From assembly GCA_900548705.1 (NCBI GenBank), contig URLF01000038.1, forward strand, positions 1 to 25,609: a stretch of 25,609 nt of DNA, given 5' to 3'. The notes below the pieces were generated by a model. It searched no databases and had not been told where the DNA came from. It was given only the letters and a program-made list of their open reading frames with translations. Positions 7,345 to 15,284 of this stretch are shown here, one piece after another (position 1 is the first letter of the stretch; each line of letters begins with the position of its first letter). The position numbers and the translations under genes are program-made. The stretch is from an uncultured Porphyromonadaceae bacterium (GTDB lineage Bacteria; Bacteroidota; Bacteroidia; Bacteroidales; Muribaculaceae).

Positions 7345-7369
7345 ATGCACCGTATTTTCGGCTTGACCC
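7345..7369 (-). repeat. right terminal inverted repeat of the IS
   Basis: This is the exact reverse complement of 5948-5972, lying 33 bp after the transposase stop codon. Confidence 0.85.
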
Positions 7370-7413
7370 TCTTTTCTTGGTCTGATTTCGGTCCTGAATC
7401 GAAAGGATTAGAT

Positions 7414-7451
7414 ACGAAAAAACCTCAGAACTATTTGATAGTCTGAGGTTT
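7414..7451 (-). terminator. intrinsic terminator of tmRNA
   Basis: A 10-bp perfect stem (7420-7429 with 7442-7451) is followed on the minus strand by a run of T's (the A run at 7417-7422). It lies about 37 bp after the tmRNA 3' end. A second short stem (7461-7476, GGACTGA/TCAGTCC with a 2-base loop) lies between the two. Confidence 0.8.
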
Positions 7452-7487
7452 GTCTTGTTTGGACTGATTTCAGTCCGAGGTTACAAG

Positions 7488-7884
7488 TGGAGATGGAGGG
7501 GTTTGAACCCTCGTCCAAACGTGGAACTAATGAGCTTTCTACATGCTTAGTCTTCTGTTGGTTTTCGACGTGGGGCAGGCTGAAGACTGCCAACCCTGCG
7601 CTTAGTTCCTGTTATCTCGGAGGCTTCGCGGAACATCCGGCCTCCCATTCCCGATTTATCTGCACCGCCTTGTCGATTAGTCTCGGGAAAATGACAATCG
7701 GGCGATGTCTCGTCTGCGCCACTTTGACGCGGATAAAGCTTAATTTACTGTACTTCGATTAAGCAGCGAGAGCGTAGTTGTTTTCGCCATTTAAAATTGC
7801 GGTGTCCCAGATTATAGAGCGTAGCCACCATTGCTCTGCATGCTTACTCACCACCTCTACACGCTGTCAAAACCAGTCATCCCC
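7488..7884 (-). ncRNA. ssrA: tmRNA (transfer-messenger RNA), tag GENNYALAA
   Basis: The 5' end GGGGATG (7884 downward) pairs with CATCTCC near the 3' end to form a 7-bp acceptor stem. The discriminator A is at 7488 and CCA is not encoded. The 3' end has a T-arm with G-G-T-T-C-A-A-A-C-C (opposite 7503-7512), the 5' part carries the tRNA-like start, and an internal reading frame at 7788-7759 encodes GENNYALAA followed by TAA. tmRNA with SmpB rescues stalled ribosomes and tags the nascent chain for proteolysis. This tag is of the kind known from Porphyromonas and relatives, which supports Bacteroidales. The gene has its own promoter and terminator, and the IS lies beyond the terminator, so tmRNA is intact. 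Confidence 0.95.
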
Positions 7885-7921
7885 GTTTTGAATTGTCGCT
7901 ATACGATGGCGATAAGTCTTG

Positions 7922-7952
7922 CAAAGATATTGCTTTTGGGGGATTTTCACAA
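7922..7952 (-). promoter_or_regulatory. promoter of tmRNA
   Basis: On the minus strand, TATCTTTG (7922-7929) matches TAnnTTTG exactly. TTG (7950-7952) lies 20 bp upstream, the standard Bacteroidota spacing. Transcription would start near 7915, leaving a leader of about 30 nt to be removed by RNase P. The -33 element begins only 26 bp after the pnuT stop codon. Confidence 0.8.
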
Positions 7953-7978
7953 TATTGACGGTCTGGTTTTTGCTATTT

Positions 7979-8608
7979 TTAACTTTTGTTTTGTCGCTGA
8001 ATGAGCTGGTCCTTCATCATTTTAAGCCATTTGTTATAGCCGAACAACGATATGATGGTATAGATGCCATACAGGCCGCAGTAAAAATACAGCCCTTTGT
8101 AAAGATACAATCCGCAGCATACGATGTCGACGACGAACCATACCAGCCATTGCTCGACATACTTTCGCGCCATCATCCAGAGTCCCACTATCGACAACGC
8201 CGTGGTAAAGGCATCAGCGACCGGCACTGTTGAATCAGTGAATGTCACCAGCAGCCACCAAAGCCCCCACCACAACATTGCCGCCACAAAAATCAAGGAT
8301 ACTCCGGTCGACACGGGGGTGCGGGTAATCTGTCTTACACTTCCCTTTTCTGTGGATTCTCCAGAATCATTATTATGAGACGGCGTTTTTTTCGTCCAGG
8401 AGATAAAACCATAGACGGCTATAAGCAGATAATAGATATTTATGCCGAAGTCCGCATATAATCCTTTGGAGTAGTAAATCCACATCGAGATGGCCGGCAT
8501 CACCACTGAGGCAAGCCAGACTTTGAAATCGGCATGGTATTCCCACCATAGGTAGAGAAGCCCGATGCAAAGACCCAGTATCTCCAAAACTGTGTCGATC
8601 GTCAGCAT
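7979..8608 (-). CDS. pnuT: PnuC-family transporter, probably thiamine permease PnuT
   Basis: This 209-residue polytopic inner-membrane protein of the PnuC family has about seven hydrophobic segments. Typical features are the early E-I-L-G-L…W-W-E-Y-H and the late aromatic V-D-I-V-C-C-G-L-Y-L-Y-K-G-L-Y. PnuC proteins move vitamins by facilitated diffusion, and the substrate is then trapped by phosphorylation. The assignment to thiamine (PnuT) rests on context. The gene starts 4 bp after a TonB-dependent receptor and shares its TPP riboswitch, the arrangement known for Bacteroides thiamine uptake. The thiamine pyrophosphokinase gene that often follows there is absent, and tmRNA comes next. A polar insert around residues 75-95 (H-N-N-D-S-G) forms a cytoplasmic or periplasmic loop. 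Confidence 0.85.
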   Translation of the reverse strand: MLTIDTVLEILGLCIGLLYLWWEYHADFKVWLASVVMPAISMWIYYSKGLYADFGINIYYLLIAVYGFISWTKKTPSHNNDSGESTEKGSVRQITRTPVSTGVSLIFVAAMLWWGLWWLLVTFTDSTVPVADAFTTALSIVGLWMMARKYVEQWLVWFVVDIVCCGLYLYKGLYFYCGLYGIYTIISLFGYNKWLKMMKDQLIQRQNKS

Positions 8609-8612
8609 ACAA

Positions 8613-10856
8613 TCAGAATTTCAATGACATGGTTGCCATCACATATGTCGGAGCCTGGGCTGCGTAACCTGCATAACGGTAAATCTCCTTCTTGCCGTCA
8701 ACAACCGTATATCCGGCACCGGCATATCCATTGTTGAAATATTTCTCATTGAACAGATTGTAAATCGAGAAACCCAAACGGAGTTCCTTGATTCCAATCA
8801 GGTTCCTGAATGAATAGCCAAAGTGGAGGTCTGACACGAAGTACGCGTCAAGCAAAGCAGCCTCAGAGCGTGCGTTGTTCATATACTGTTTCCCGACATA
8901 TCTGCTGTTTAACGATGCGTCGAAATCCCGATACTTGAAATTGAACGCATTGTTGAAAATGATGTCCGGAGAGAATGCGATAGGAGTATCCCCCAAATCG
9001 AATGATATCGGGTTTGTCCATTCATCCTCATATATGTATTCCACAAAATTCTTTATCCGGTTGCGCGACAATGTTATGTTGAACTGCCAATCGAACCATT
9101 CACACGGTCTCAAAGCGCCCTGCAGCTCAATACCCATACGGTATGAGTCCGGAACGTTCACACTCAGAGGGTTCCCGGTGTCTGACAACTGACCTGTCAC
9201 GACCAACTGGTCCTTATACAACATATAGTATAGGTTCACCCCTACTGAGAAAAGCTTGTGATTGAAACTATATCCGACCTCGAAATCATCGAGCCGCTCA
9301 GCCTTCGGATAACTTTCGGGAGTACCATCCGTAAAATTGTCTCGGGTAGGCTCTTTCTGCGCCACCGCCCAAGACGCGAAGCCACGATGCACCCCTGAGG
9401 TATAGCTCACTCCTACTTTCGGGTTAAAGAAATCCCATCGGCGCTCGACATCAAGTATCGCAAGCGACGAGGTGTTCCAATCCCAGTTGTCCGACATTCC
9501 TGTAATGGTATAATGTATATGGCGGTACTGCAGGTCTGCGAACACCGAAAAATGCCGGTCAATGTCATAATTGGCTCGCAAATATACATTCGAATCAAAC
9601 TTACGACCGTGATTGTCGTAGTATTTCTGCAACGGATCAATCGGGCCTACATAATTGCGCACCCACTTCACCCGGCCATAGTGGTGTCCGTCGAAGTCAG
9701 AGACAGCACCACCGAGAGTAGCGTTCCACCTCCCACGTCTAAAATTGACCGTGGCCTGTCCGCCGCCGAAACCATTCACATTGTATTTCAACCGAATCAG
9801 GTCAGACTTCTTGACAAGTTCACCGTCAGCGTTCATAAAAGGCTGCAGCCCATACTCGACCAACGTGCGACCGGTCTTGTACTGGTCATAGTAACCGTCA
9901 TCCTTTGTGTAAAACAGAGCCGCGTTGATGTTGAACCACTCCCCTATCCGTTGCGAGAAAAGCAACTGGAAGTGATGCTGCACGAAATTGTCAAACTGGT
10001 CGGCATAATAAGCCCGGTTGCCATCCTTGTCGATATACTCCCCGCAAGGATTATACCTGCGCCCGTACTCCTCCATCTGCTCTTTCGACGCATAATCCCA
10101 GGCCATATATGTCCGCTCTTTGCCGCCGAAAGCCACAAGACGCAACGATGTGTTGTAACCTTGGAAAGCCGCCTGGCCGAAATAGCTCCATAATTGGGAG
10201 GAGGCCCGGTCGATATAACCGTCAGAGCCCATATGGCTCAGGCGCGCATCGACGCTCCAATGATTTCCCAGCAATCCGGAACCGACACGAAGTGTCTGAC
10301 GATTGGTATTATACATACCATACGACCCAGACAGTTCAGCATAAGGGTCTTCCGATGAGGCATCCGTCACCATATTGATGCTTGCCCCGAATGCCCCCGC
10401 ACCGTTGGTGGATGTCCCTACTCCGCGTTGAATCTGGACATCGCGCAAAGAGGATGCCAAATCGGGCATATTCACCCAATAGACACGGTGACTTTCCGGG
10501 TCATTCAACGGCAATCCGTTGGCCATCACATTGATTCTGGAAGGGTCGGATCCACGGACACGCATCGCCGTGTATCCCATACCCCCTCCGGCATCCGAAC
10601 TGACCGTCACGGAAGGGGTCATATTCAGCAAATATGTCATATCACGCCCGTCATTGTTTGCCGTGAGTTGACGTTTGCCGATGTTGGTATACGCCACAGG
10701 TGTCTTCGAGTCGGCTCGATTGGCCACGACATCCACCTGGTTCAACACTACAGACATGGAATCTCCATCCACGCTGTCAACCGACACTGCGCTTGCAGTG
10801 TCACAAACGACCGCCCCAACCATAAGGAGGGTCGTCCGAAGAATCATCTTCCTCAT
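8613..10856 (-). CDS. TonB-dependent outer-membrane receptor, probably for thiamine
   Basis: This 747-residue protein has a signal peptide (1-23), a TonB-box-like V-V-L-N-Q-V-D-V-V at ~36-44, a plug domain at ~50-165 (with M-R-V-R-G-S-D-P-S-R-I-N-V and G-A-G-A-F-G-A-S-I-N-M-V) and a long beta-barrel ending in an aromatic residue (S-L-K-F). It lacks the SusC-type N-terminal carboxypeptidase-like domain and has no SusD partner, so it is a small-molecule receptor. The TPP riboswitch directly upstream and PnuT downstream identify thiamine or its phosphates as the likely cargo (OMthi-type). The ATG at 10856 lies about 9 nt after the riboswitch, and an ATG three codons later is an alternative start. 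Confidence 0.9.
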   Translation of the reverse strand: MRKMILRTTLLMVGAVVCDTASAVSVDSVDGDSMSVVLNQVDVVANRADSKTPVAYTNIGKRQLTANNDGRDMTYLLNMTPSVTVSSDAGGGMGYTAMRVRGSDPSRINVMANGLPLNDPESHRVYWVNMPDLASSLRDVQIQRGVGTSTNGAGAFGASINMVTDASSEDPYAELSGSYGMYNTNRQTLRVGSGLLGNHWSVDARLSHMGSDGYIDRASSQLWSYFGQAAFQGYNTSLRLVAFGGKERTYMAWDYASKEQMEEYGRRYNPCGEYIDKDGNRAYYADQFDNFVQHHFQLLFSQRIGEWFNINAALFYTKDDGYYDQYKTGRTLVEYGLQPFMNADGELVKKSDLIRLKYNVNGFGGGQATVNFRRGRWNATLGGAVSDFDGHHYGRVKWVRNYVGPIDPLQKYYDNHGRKFDSNVYLRANYDIDRHFSVFADLQYRHIHYTITGMSDNWDWNTSSLAILDVERRWDFFNPKVGVSYTSGVHRGFASWAVAQKEPTRDNFTDGTPESYPKAERLDDFEVGYSFNHKLFSVGVNLYYMLYKDQLVVTGQLSDTGNPLSVNVPDSYRMGIELQGALRPCEWFDWQFNITLSRNRIKNFVEYIYEDEWTNPISFDLGDTPIAFSPDIIFNNAFNFKYRDFDASLNSRYVGKQYMNNARSEAALLDAYFVSDLHFGYSFRNLIGIKELRLGFSIYNLFNEKYFNNGYAGAGYTVVDGKKEIYRYAGYAAQAPTYVMATMSLKF

Positions 10857-10861
10857 AATTT

Positions 10862-10938
10862 TTTCACTACGCCGGTATTAACCGGATCAGGTTCAGAGGG
10901 TATAATCTCAGCCTGCACTTTTGCAAGCACCCCTAAAA
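10862..10938 (-). promoter_or_regulatory. TPP riboswitch (THI element)
   Basis: On the minus strand the conserved THI-box pieces appear in order: GGGGTGC (10933-10927), CTGAGA (10911-10906), ACCC, CCTGATC (10891-10885), and TAATACCGGCGTAG (10880-10867). The helix-closing strand ends about 9 nt before the receptor ATG. No separate terminator stem fits in that space, so control is most simply by hiding the start region when TPP is bound. Confidence 0.95.
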
Positions 10939-10953
10939 TTGTTATTTACCGCG

Positions 10954-10961
10954 CAAAGATA
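10954..10961 (-). promoter_or_regulatory. -7 box of the thiamine uptake operon
   Basis: TATCTTTG on the minus strand is an exact TAnnTTTG match, about 16 bp before the riboswitch begins. No clear TTG lies 19-21 bp upstream. Confidence 0.6.
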
Positions 10962-11025
10962 CGATAAAAAAGCGACATATGGAAGAAGATTACATCGGTT
11001 TTGACAATCCTGTCAAATATTTATC

Positions 11026-11871
11026 TCAGAACGAACATTGCAATGACAATCCGAAGCGCACTGAACCGTTTGTAGGGAAAACCATCGCCGATGACAGAAT
11101 CGGCTGCGACGCATTCCTTTTGGCTAATTTTCTGGACGGATTACCGGCAAACAATCCGACCACCTCGTTAACCGGATCGACCAGAAAGACCACGATATTC
11201 CCTAACACTGAGGAACCCGCGAGGCGGTAACCGTTATTGACAATCGACCTTTTGACTTTATAGAACCCCTCGCCTATCAGACTGCCGACCAACGGTGTGA
11301 TGAAAATGTCCTGTATCGATGGGCGCTCCATAAAAGCCTCTATCCCGAACTCCCATCCGACAGTCGAAATGCAGGTGCAGTACAGCAGCGACTGCCATAC
11401 ATTGAATCCGCAACTTCTCGCGCCCATATAGTAAACCGCCCCGGCATACGGATGCAAGATATAATTGAAATAAAATTTGTCATGATCCCATTCCGGGCCC
11501 TCCTTTATCACATGGTCACGCCAACGCTTGAAGAGCGGCACATCCTGCAACTCAGCCCTGTTCCATGCCGTGGCATCTTCGGGCAGACATTCAAGCACAA
11601 GCAACGTTCCGACAAACGCGCCGCTCAATATGGCCGTGTTTATCCAGAGCCTGTGCCAGTCGGGACTACAGCCTTTGACTGAATAAGGCAGCTCATAAAT
11701 TGATTTCAATTCCGGCTTCAGATTGTCACGGACGCTTTCATCCTGAGATATAGAATCAGCGACAAAATCGGTCTCTGTCATCTGTGCATATAGATTCACC
11801 CTCACCGACATAAATGTCAGCAAAAGACACACAATACGGTTAAGCCGCTGGTTATCGGACATATTCATCAT
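11026..11871 (-). CDS. DUF3943 domain protein, last gene of exporter operon
   Basis: The protein matches the DUF3943 pattern: an N-terminal signal-like hydrophobic stretch (I-V-C-L-L-L-T-F-M), then H-P-Y-A-G-A-V-Y-Y-M-G-A-R-S near the middle, a W-E-F-G-I-E-A segment, and P-S-I-Q-D-I-F-I-T-P with G-S-L-I-G-E after it. The family is exported in Bacteroidota and has no established function. The start is taken at the ATG pair at 11866-11871. The frame runs back to a TTG at 11895, and the ATG at 11862 is another option. It begins about 30 bp after the second permease and no terminator is seen between them, so it is probably co-transcribed with the exporter. The short spacer 10962-11025 holds no gene. 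Confidence 0.8.
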   Translation of the reverse strand: MMNMSDNQRLNRIVCLLLTFMSVRVNLYAQMTETDFVADSISQDESVRDNLKPELKSIYELPYSVKGCSPDWHRLWINTAILSGAFVGTLLVLECLPEDATAWNRAELQDVPLFKRWRDHVIKEGPEWDHDKFYFNYILHPYAGAVYYMGARSCGFNVWQSLLYCTCISTVGWEFGIEAFMERPSIQDIFITPLVGSLIGEGFYKVKRSIVNNGYRLAGSSVLGNIVVFLVDPVNEVVGLFAGNPSRKLAKRNASQPILSSAMVFPTNGSVRFGLSLQCSF

Positions 11872-11901
11872 TAAAGCACATAAGATATTTGGCAATCAGT
11901 T

Positions 11902-13095
11902 TCAGCCTTTCTTAGCCGAAGGACGGACACGACGCGCCATAGCTACAATCTGTCGGCGATAGAACCAGCACGCGAGCAGGAAATACACACCGGCCTGAAT
12001 CCACAATGCCATATACTCCGTCCGGATGTCATTGAGGGAAGCACCCATAGAGGTTATCCGCACATATCCGTTCATTCCGAAGGTCGACGGGAACAGATAT
12101 GAGACATACTTCCAGAACTCCGGCATGGATGGGGTCGGCCATGATAATCCAGACAGGAAAAGCAACGGCACAGACAGGAATACCAGCAAAAGTATGGAAT
12201 CCTCACGTCGGTAAATGAATGTCGACAATACCATGGCGAGGAAAATACATGCCAGAAGATAGGGTATAATCAACGCCACAAAAGTTTCATAATGACCCAG
12301 TTTCGGGAGGGTGAACATGTCTGTCACGACCGTGAACATATATATGGCCAGAACCATATACAACATGAAATACGGCAACGCTTTCCCGACTACTATATGC
12401 ACCGGATTTTTATACCACGGATGCAATGGAATCACACTCCCCTGGTGACGCTCCCGCGAGTTGCCCATCGACATGCCTATACCCAAAAGCAGCGTCTGCT
12501 GTATGATAAGCATAAGCACCGGTGGAATCAGGAATGCGGCGAAACCGCTTTGTGGATTATACAACGGTACATAATCATATTCAATCGGCATCTTGCTGAT
12601 TTCATCCTGGCGGTCGGTATAGCCGGTTATATAATGGTCGACCTTTATATCCTTGTTCACCTCAAGCGAGACATTGGTGGCCGTGACAAGCAGCGCCTTG
12701 TAATACAGCATACTTGACATATCGCAATACAGTCCCAAAGTAGTCTGTTCCCCTCGCGAAAGATCTTTTGTCAGGGTTTCGGGAATACGTATTATTCCAT
12801 AGACCTTCTGGCGTTTTACCAGCTCTCTCGCTTCATCCATATTGGTGCAATACGCCTCAATCTTCATATCGGGGGAAGCATCCATTTTGCGCAGAATCTC
12901 GCGGCTGAGGTCTGAGTTGCTTTCATTCACAACCGCGACAGGGACATCCCTCACGACCTCATTGGTGTAGACATACGAATACAGCAACGGATAAGCTAAA
13001 GGTACAAATAGGATGAATATCATTATCCCCTTGTCGCGGATAATGTTCCCGATTTCGCGATACCATATCTGGAATATGTTCAATATCGATTTCAT
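11902..13095 (-). CDS. ABC-2 type transporter permease (second of pair)
   Basis: This protein of about 397 residues has an N-terminal transmembrane helix (~25-45), a large extracytoplasmic domain with V-P-V-A-V-V-N-E-S-N-S-D-L-S (~52-65), and about five C-terminal helices. This is the ABC2_membrane_3 (YhhJ/YbhR-like) design. Such permeases dimerise and are usually driven by an ABC ATPase, exporting drugs or lipids with a HlyD adaptor and TolC. No ATPase gene lies in this operon. The ATG at 13095 is preferred over the GTG one codon earlier. It starts 5 bp after the upstream permease's stop. Confidence 0.85.
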   Translation of the reverse strand: MKSILNIFQIWYREIGNIIRDKGIMIFILFVPLAYPLLYSYVYTNEVVRDVPVAVVNESNSDLSREILRKMDASPDMKIEAYCTNMDEARELVKRQKVYGIIRIPETLTKDLSRGEQTTLGLYCDMSSMLYYKALLVTATNVSLEVNKDIKVDHYITGYTDRQDEISKMPIEYDYVPLYNPQSGFAAFLIPPVLMLIIQQTLLLGIGMSMGNSRERHQGSVIPLHPWYKNPVHIVVGKALPYFMLYMVLAIYMFTVVTDMFTLPKLGHYETFVALIIPYLLACIFLAMVLSTFIYRREDSILLLVFLSVPLLFLSGLSWPTPSMPEFWKYVSYLFPSTFGMNGYVRITSMGASLNDIRTEYMALWIQAGVYFLLACWFYRRQIVAMARRVRPSAKKG

Positions 13096-13100
13096 CACTG

Positions 13101-14288
13101 TTATGCTTGGTATTTATATTTCAGGAACGCCGTGCGGTACCGAGGCAAGACAATCAGCGGCAAAAGCAGGAAACATAGCAATGCCACGACCGATGGCCAT
13201 ACATACATTATCGAGCATCCGTTAAGGGCCTGATTGACATATATGAGATAATAATGCCGGAGGGGGAACAGCCACGCGAGATGACGCAGGAATGGAGCCA
13301 TTGCCGTCACCGGATAAGTGAACCCCGCCAACGAGAACGACAGGATTCCCCATAACGAGCAAAGGCACATGGCTGTACGCATCTGCCCCAGAAACACCCC
13401 GAAGAAGAACACTCCGAACGCTTGGGACGCGAGAACGGTCACAAAACCAAGCAACATCATATGCCATAGGCTGACATTGCATGGATATCCCATGATCTTA
13501 TAGAAATACACGTCGTAGAACACAAACATCAGAGTGAACAGTATTGTCTGAGGCAAGAGCTTCCCCGCCAGAGCAATCGATGAGGAATTGCCCGACATTT
13601 CATAAAGTTTCCTCTGGGTGTCGAATTTCCATTCCATACCGATTGTGTAGGAGGTGGAAAGCATAATAAGGAGTATCAGTATACCCGGCACAAGGATATT
13701 GTTTAGATACACGGCATAGTCAAGTGTCGGGTTATTGATAGGATGAGTCTCGATGGTAATCGGCTGGATTATCCCCATGGCTTTATCCTCGGTCGCCCCT
13801 TTCGCATACAGAGTCTCGCGGGTGAGCGCGAGGCCAGACAGCTCCGAGGCGGTCCTCATATCCTTCATAAGCAACGAACCCGGCACAAAATACGCCTCGT
13901 TAGTGTAAAATGATATCTTTGGCTGTCGGCTGGCAAGGGCTTTTTCTGTAGTACCCTTGGGGATATAGAAGAAGGAATATATCTCTCCGCGCTGCATCGC
14001 CTCCCTCGCATCCGAGAATGAAGGGTACGATGCCACGAAATCAGCTTCTTCCATAGCATCAATGGTCCTGACTATCGTCCGCGAGATATTTGTATTGTCC
14101 TCGTCCACAATCCCGGCCGGGAGCTTCGTGGGCAAGCCCTTGTCCATAAGGGTGACGAAGAAGATGGCACACACCACCGGAGCCACCACCATACAGAACA
14201 GGAAGAGCGGACGATGGGAATACCCTTTCAACTCACGACAGGATATCGTCTTCAAACGTTCAAACACAGTCATACGGTCAGTTGTCAT
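13101..14288 (-). CDS. ABC-2 type transporter permease (first of pair)
   Basis: This 395-residue paralogue of the next gene has the same plan: an N-terminal helix (~28-48), a periplasmic domain with L-P-A-G-I-V-D-E-D-N-T-N-I-S (~56-69), and a C-terminal bundle of hydrophobic helices. Its ATG overlaps the HlyD stop codon (ATGA), so translation is coupled to the adaptor. The two permeases probably form a heterodimeric channel. It ends with a short basic C-terminus (F-L-K-Y-K-Y-Q-A), and no nucleotide-binding domain is fused to either protein. Confidence 0.85.
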   Translation of the reverse strand: MTTDRMTVFERLKTISCRELKGYSHRPLFLFCMVVAPVVCAIFFVTLMDKGLPTKLPAGIVDEDNTNISRTIVRTIDAMEEADFVASYPSFSDAREAMQRGEIYSFFYIPKGTTEKALASRQPKISFYTNEAYFVPGSLLMKDMRTASELSGLALTRETLYAKGATEDKAMGIIQPITIETHPINNPTLDYAVYLNNILVPGILILLIMLSTSYTIGMEWKFDTQRKLYEMSGNSSSIALAGKLLPQTILFTLMFVFYDVYFYKIMGYPCNVSLWHMMLLGFVTVLASQAFGVFFFGVFLGQMRTAMCLCSLWGILSFSLAGFTYPVTAMAPFLRHLAWLFPLRHYYLIYVNQALNGCSIMYVWPSVVALLCFLLLPLIVLPRYRTAFLKYKYQA

Positions 14289-15271
14289 CTTTTCATAATT
14301 GCCGACATTCCTCCGCGCAGCCCGATAAGCTCAGACGGATCGACTGGATAAGCCTGCAATTCGAATGTCTTGAGGTCAAACTTGTCAAGAGCCTTGGTGG
14401 CTTTCCATGTCGCGAAGCTGCCTACCTCTTTGATTCTCGTCACTTTCACGGTCACATCCTTGTCATATGCCGGGACATAGACCGATACCTGTTGTCCCAC
14501 ACTCAGCCCGGGCAACATATCTTCACGCACATTGAAGGTGAACCACACATCATCAAGCTTGGCCACATTCATGATGGGTGCACCCGACCCTACCAGTTCT
14601 CCCTGTTCAGGGAATATCTCTGTAACAACACCATCGGCTGATGCGACAAGCACTGTCTCATCAACATAGGAGGACACTTCGCTGATGGCTCCTTCAGCAC
14701 GCGACACCTGGGCCTCGGCAGCATTGATGTCTTCATGACGTGTACCGTTCACCGCCATATCATATTGTGATTTCGCCGCATTTTCAGAAGCTACCATAGC
14801 CCGGTAATTTGCCAAAGCCTCGTCACGTTTCTGCTCCGCCATCACTCCGTTTTCAAAAAGGCGGTTGACACGGTTGTAAGTTTTCTCGGCGACTTCACGG
14901 CCGGCGATTGCCTTCTGCCATACCTCATAAGCCGATTGTATCTGTTCACGCCGTGCGCCGGTACGGGCTTTCTGCTCCATGGCGCGGGCAGCCTTGAACG
15001 CGGCCTCGGCCTGGGCGAGTTTGGCTTGGATATCAGGAGCCTCGAGAATCACCAGGGTGTCCCCTTTGCTTACTACATCCCCCTCCGAGACCTTTATTTC
15101 AAGAATCCTGGCAGGTATTTTGCTTGAGACCCTGTAATCCGAGGTCTCGGCTTGCCCCTGGATTACCTCCTCAGGCTCGGGTATACACAATCCGACAATC
15201 ACGACAATGGCGATGACGGCCAGGATAATGGAAGTGCAGACAATTATTACGTTGATATTCTTCTTTTTCAT
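14285..15271 (-). CDS. HlyD/periplasmic adaptor (membrane fusion) subunit
   Basis: This 328-residue protein has an N-terminal membrane anchor (~8-28), then a biotinyl-lipoyl half-motif (S-S-K-I-P-A-R-I-L-E-I-K-V-S-E-G-D-V-V at ~48-66), a long alpha-helical hairpin rich in A, E and K (~80-200), the second lipoyl half (V-L-V-A-S-A-D-G-V-V-T-E-I at ~207-220) and a beta-barrel C-terminal domain. This is the YhiI/HlyD-type adaptor that links an inner-membrane permease to TolC. It starts 13 bp after the TolC-like stop and overlaps the first permease by 4 bp. Confidence 0.9.
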   Translation of the reverse strand: MKKKNINVIIVCTSIILAVIAIVVIVGLCIPEPEEVIQGQAETSDYRVSSKIPARILEIKVSEGDVVSKGDTLVILEAPDIQAKLAQAEAAFKAARAMEQKARTGARREQIQSAYEVWQKAIAGREVAEKTYNRVNRLFENGVMAEQKRDEALANYRAMVASENAAKSQYDMAVNGTRHEDINAAEAQVSRAEGAISEVSSYVDETVLVASADGVVTEIFPEQGELVGSGAPIMNVAKLDDVWFTFNVREDMLPGLSVGQQVSVYVPAYDKDVTVKVTRIKEVGSFATWKATKALDKFDLKTFELQAYPVDPSELIGLRGGMSAIMKR

Positions 15272-15284
15272 TGCTGTATGAATG

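Larger units (their letters stand above)
5948..7369 (+). mobile_element. IS element, ISL3-like/ISAon1-type, about 1.42 kb
   Basis: The ends are perfect 25-bp inverted repeats: 5948-5972 (starting GGGTCAAGCCGA) and 7345-7369. Inside lie two overlapping ORFs for an ISL3-like DDE transposase, in the split N-terminal-region plus catalytic-ORF layout that databases call ISAon1-type for Bacteroidota (naming from memory). The 8-bp flanks (5940-5947 and 7370-7377) differ, so no target-site duplication is visible. It sits between the HxlR gene and the tmRNA terminator and interrupts no recognisable gene. Confidence 0.85.

Noticed and set aside
7487..7762. Plus-strand open frame of 91 codons
   Set aside because: It lies entirely over the tmRNA on the other strand, whose acceptor stem, T-arm and tag are clear.
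9513..10193. Plus-strand open frame of 226 codons
   Set aside because: It is antisense to the TonB-dependent receptor barrel and has no domain signature.
10428..10967. Plus-strand open frame of 179 codons
   Set aside because: It overlaps the receptor plug domain and the TPP riboswitch on the opposite strand, so it is a shadow.
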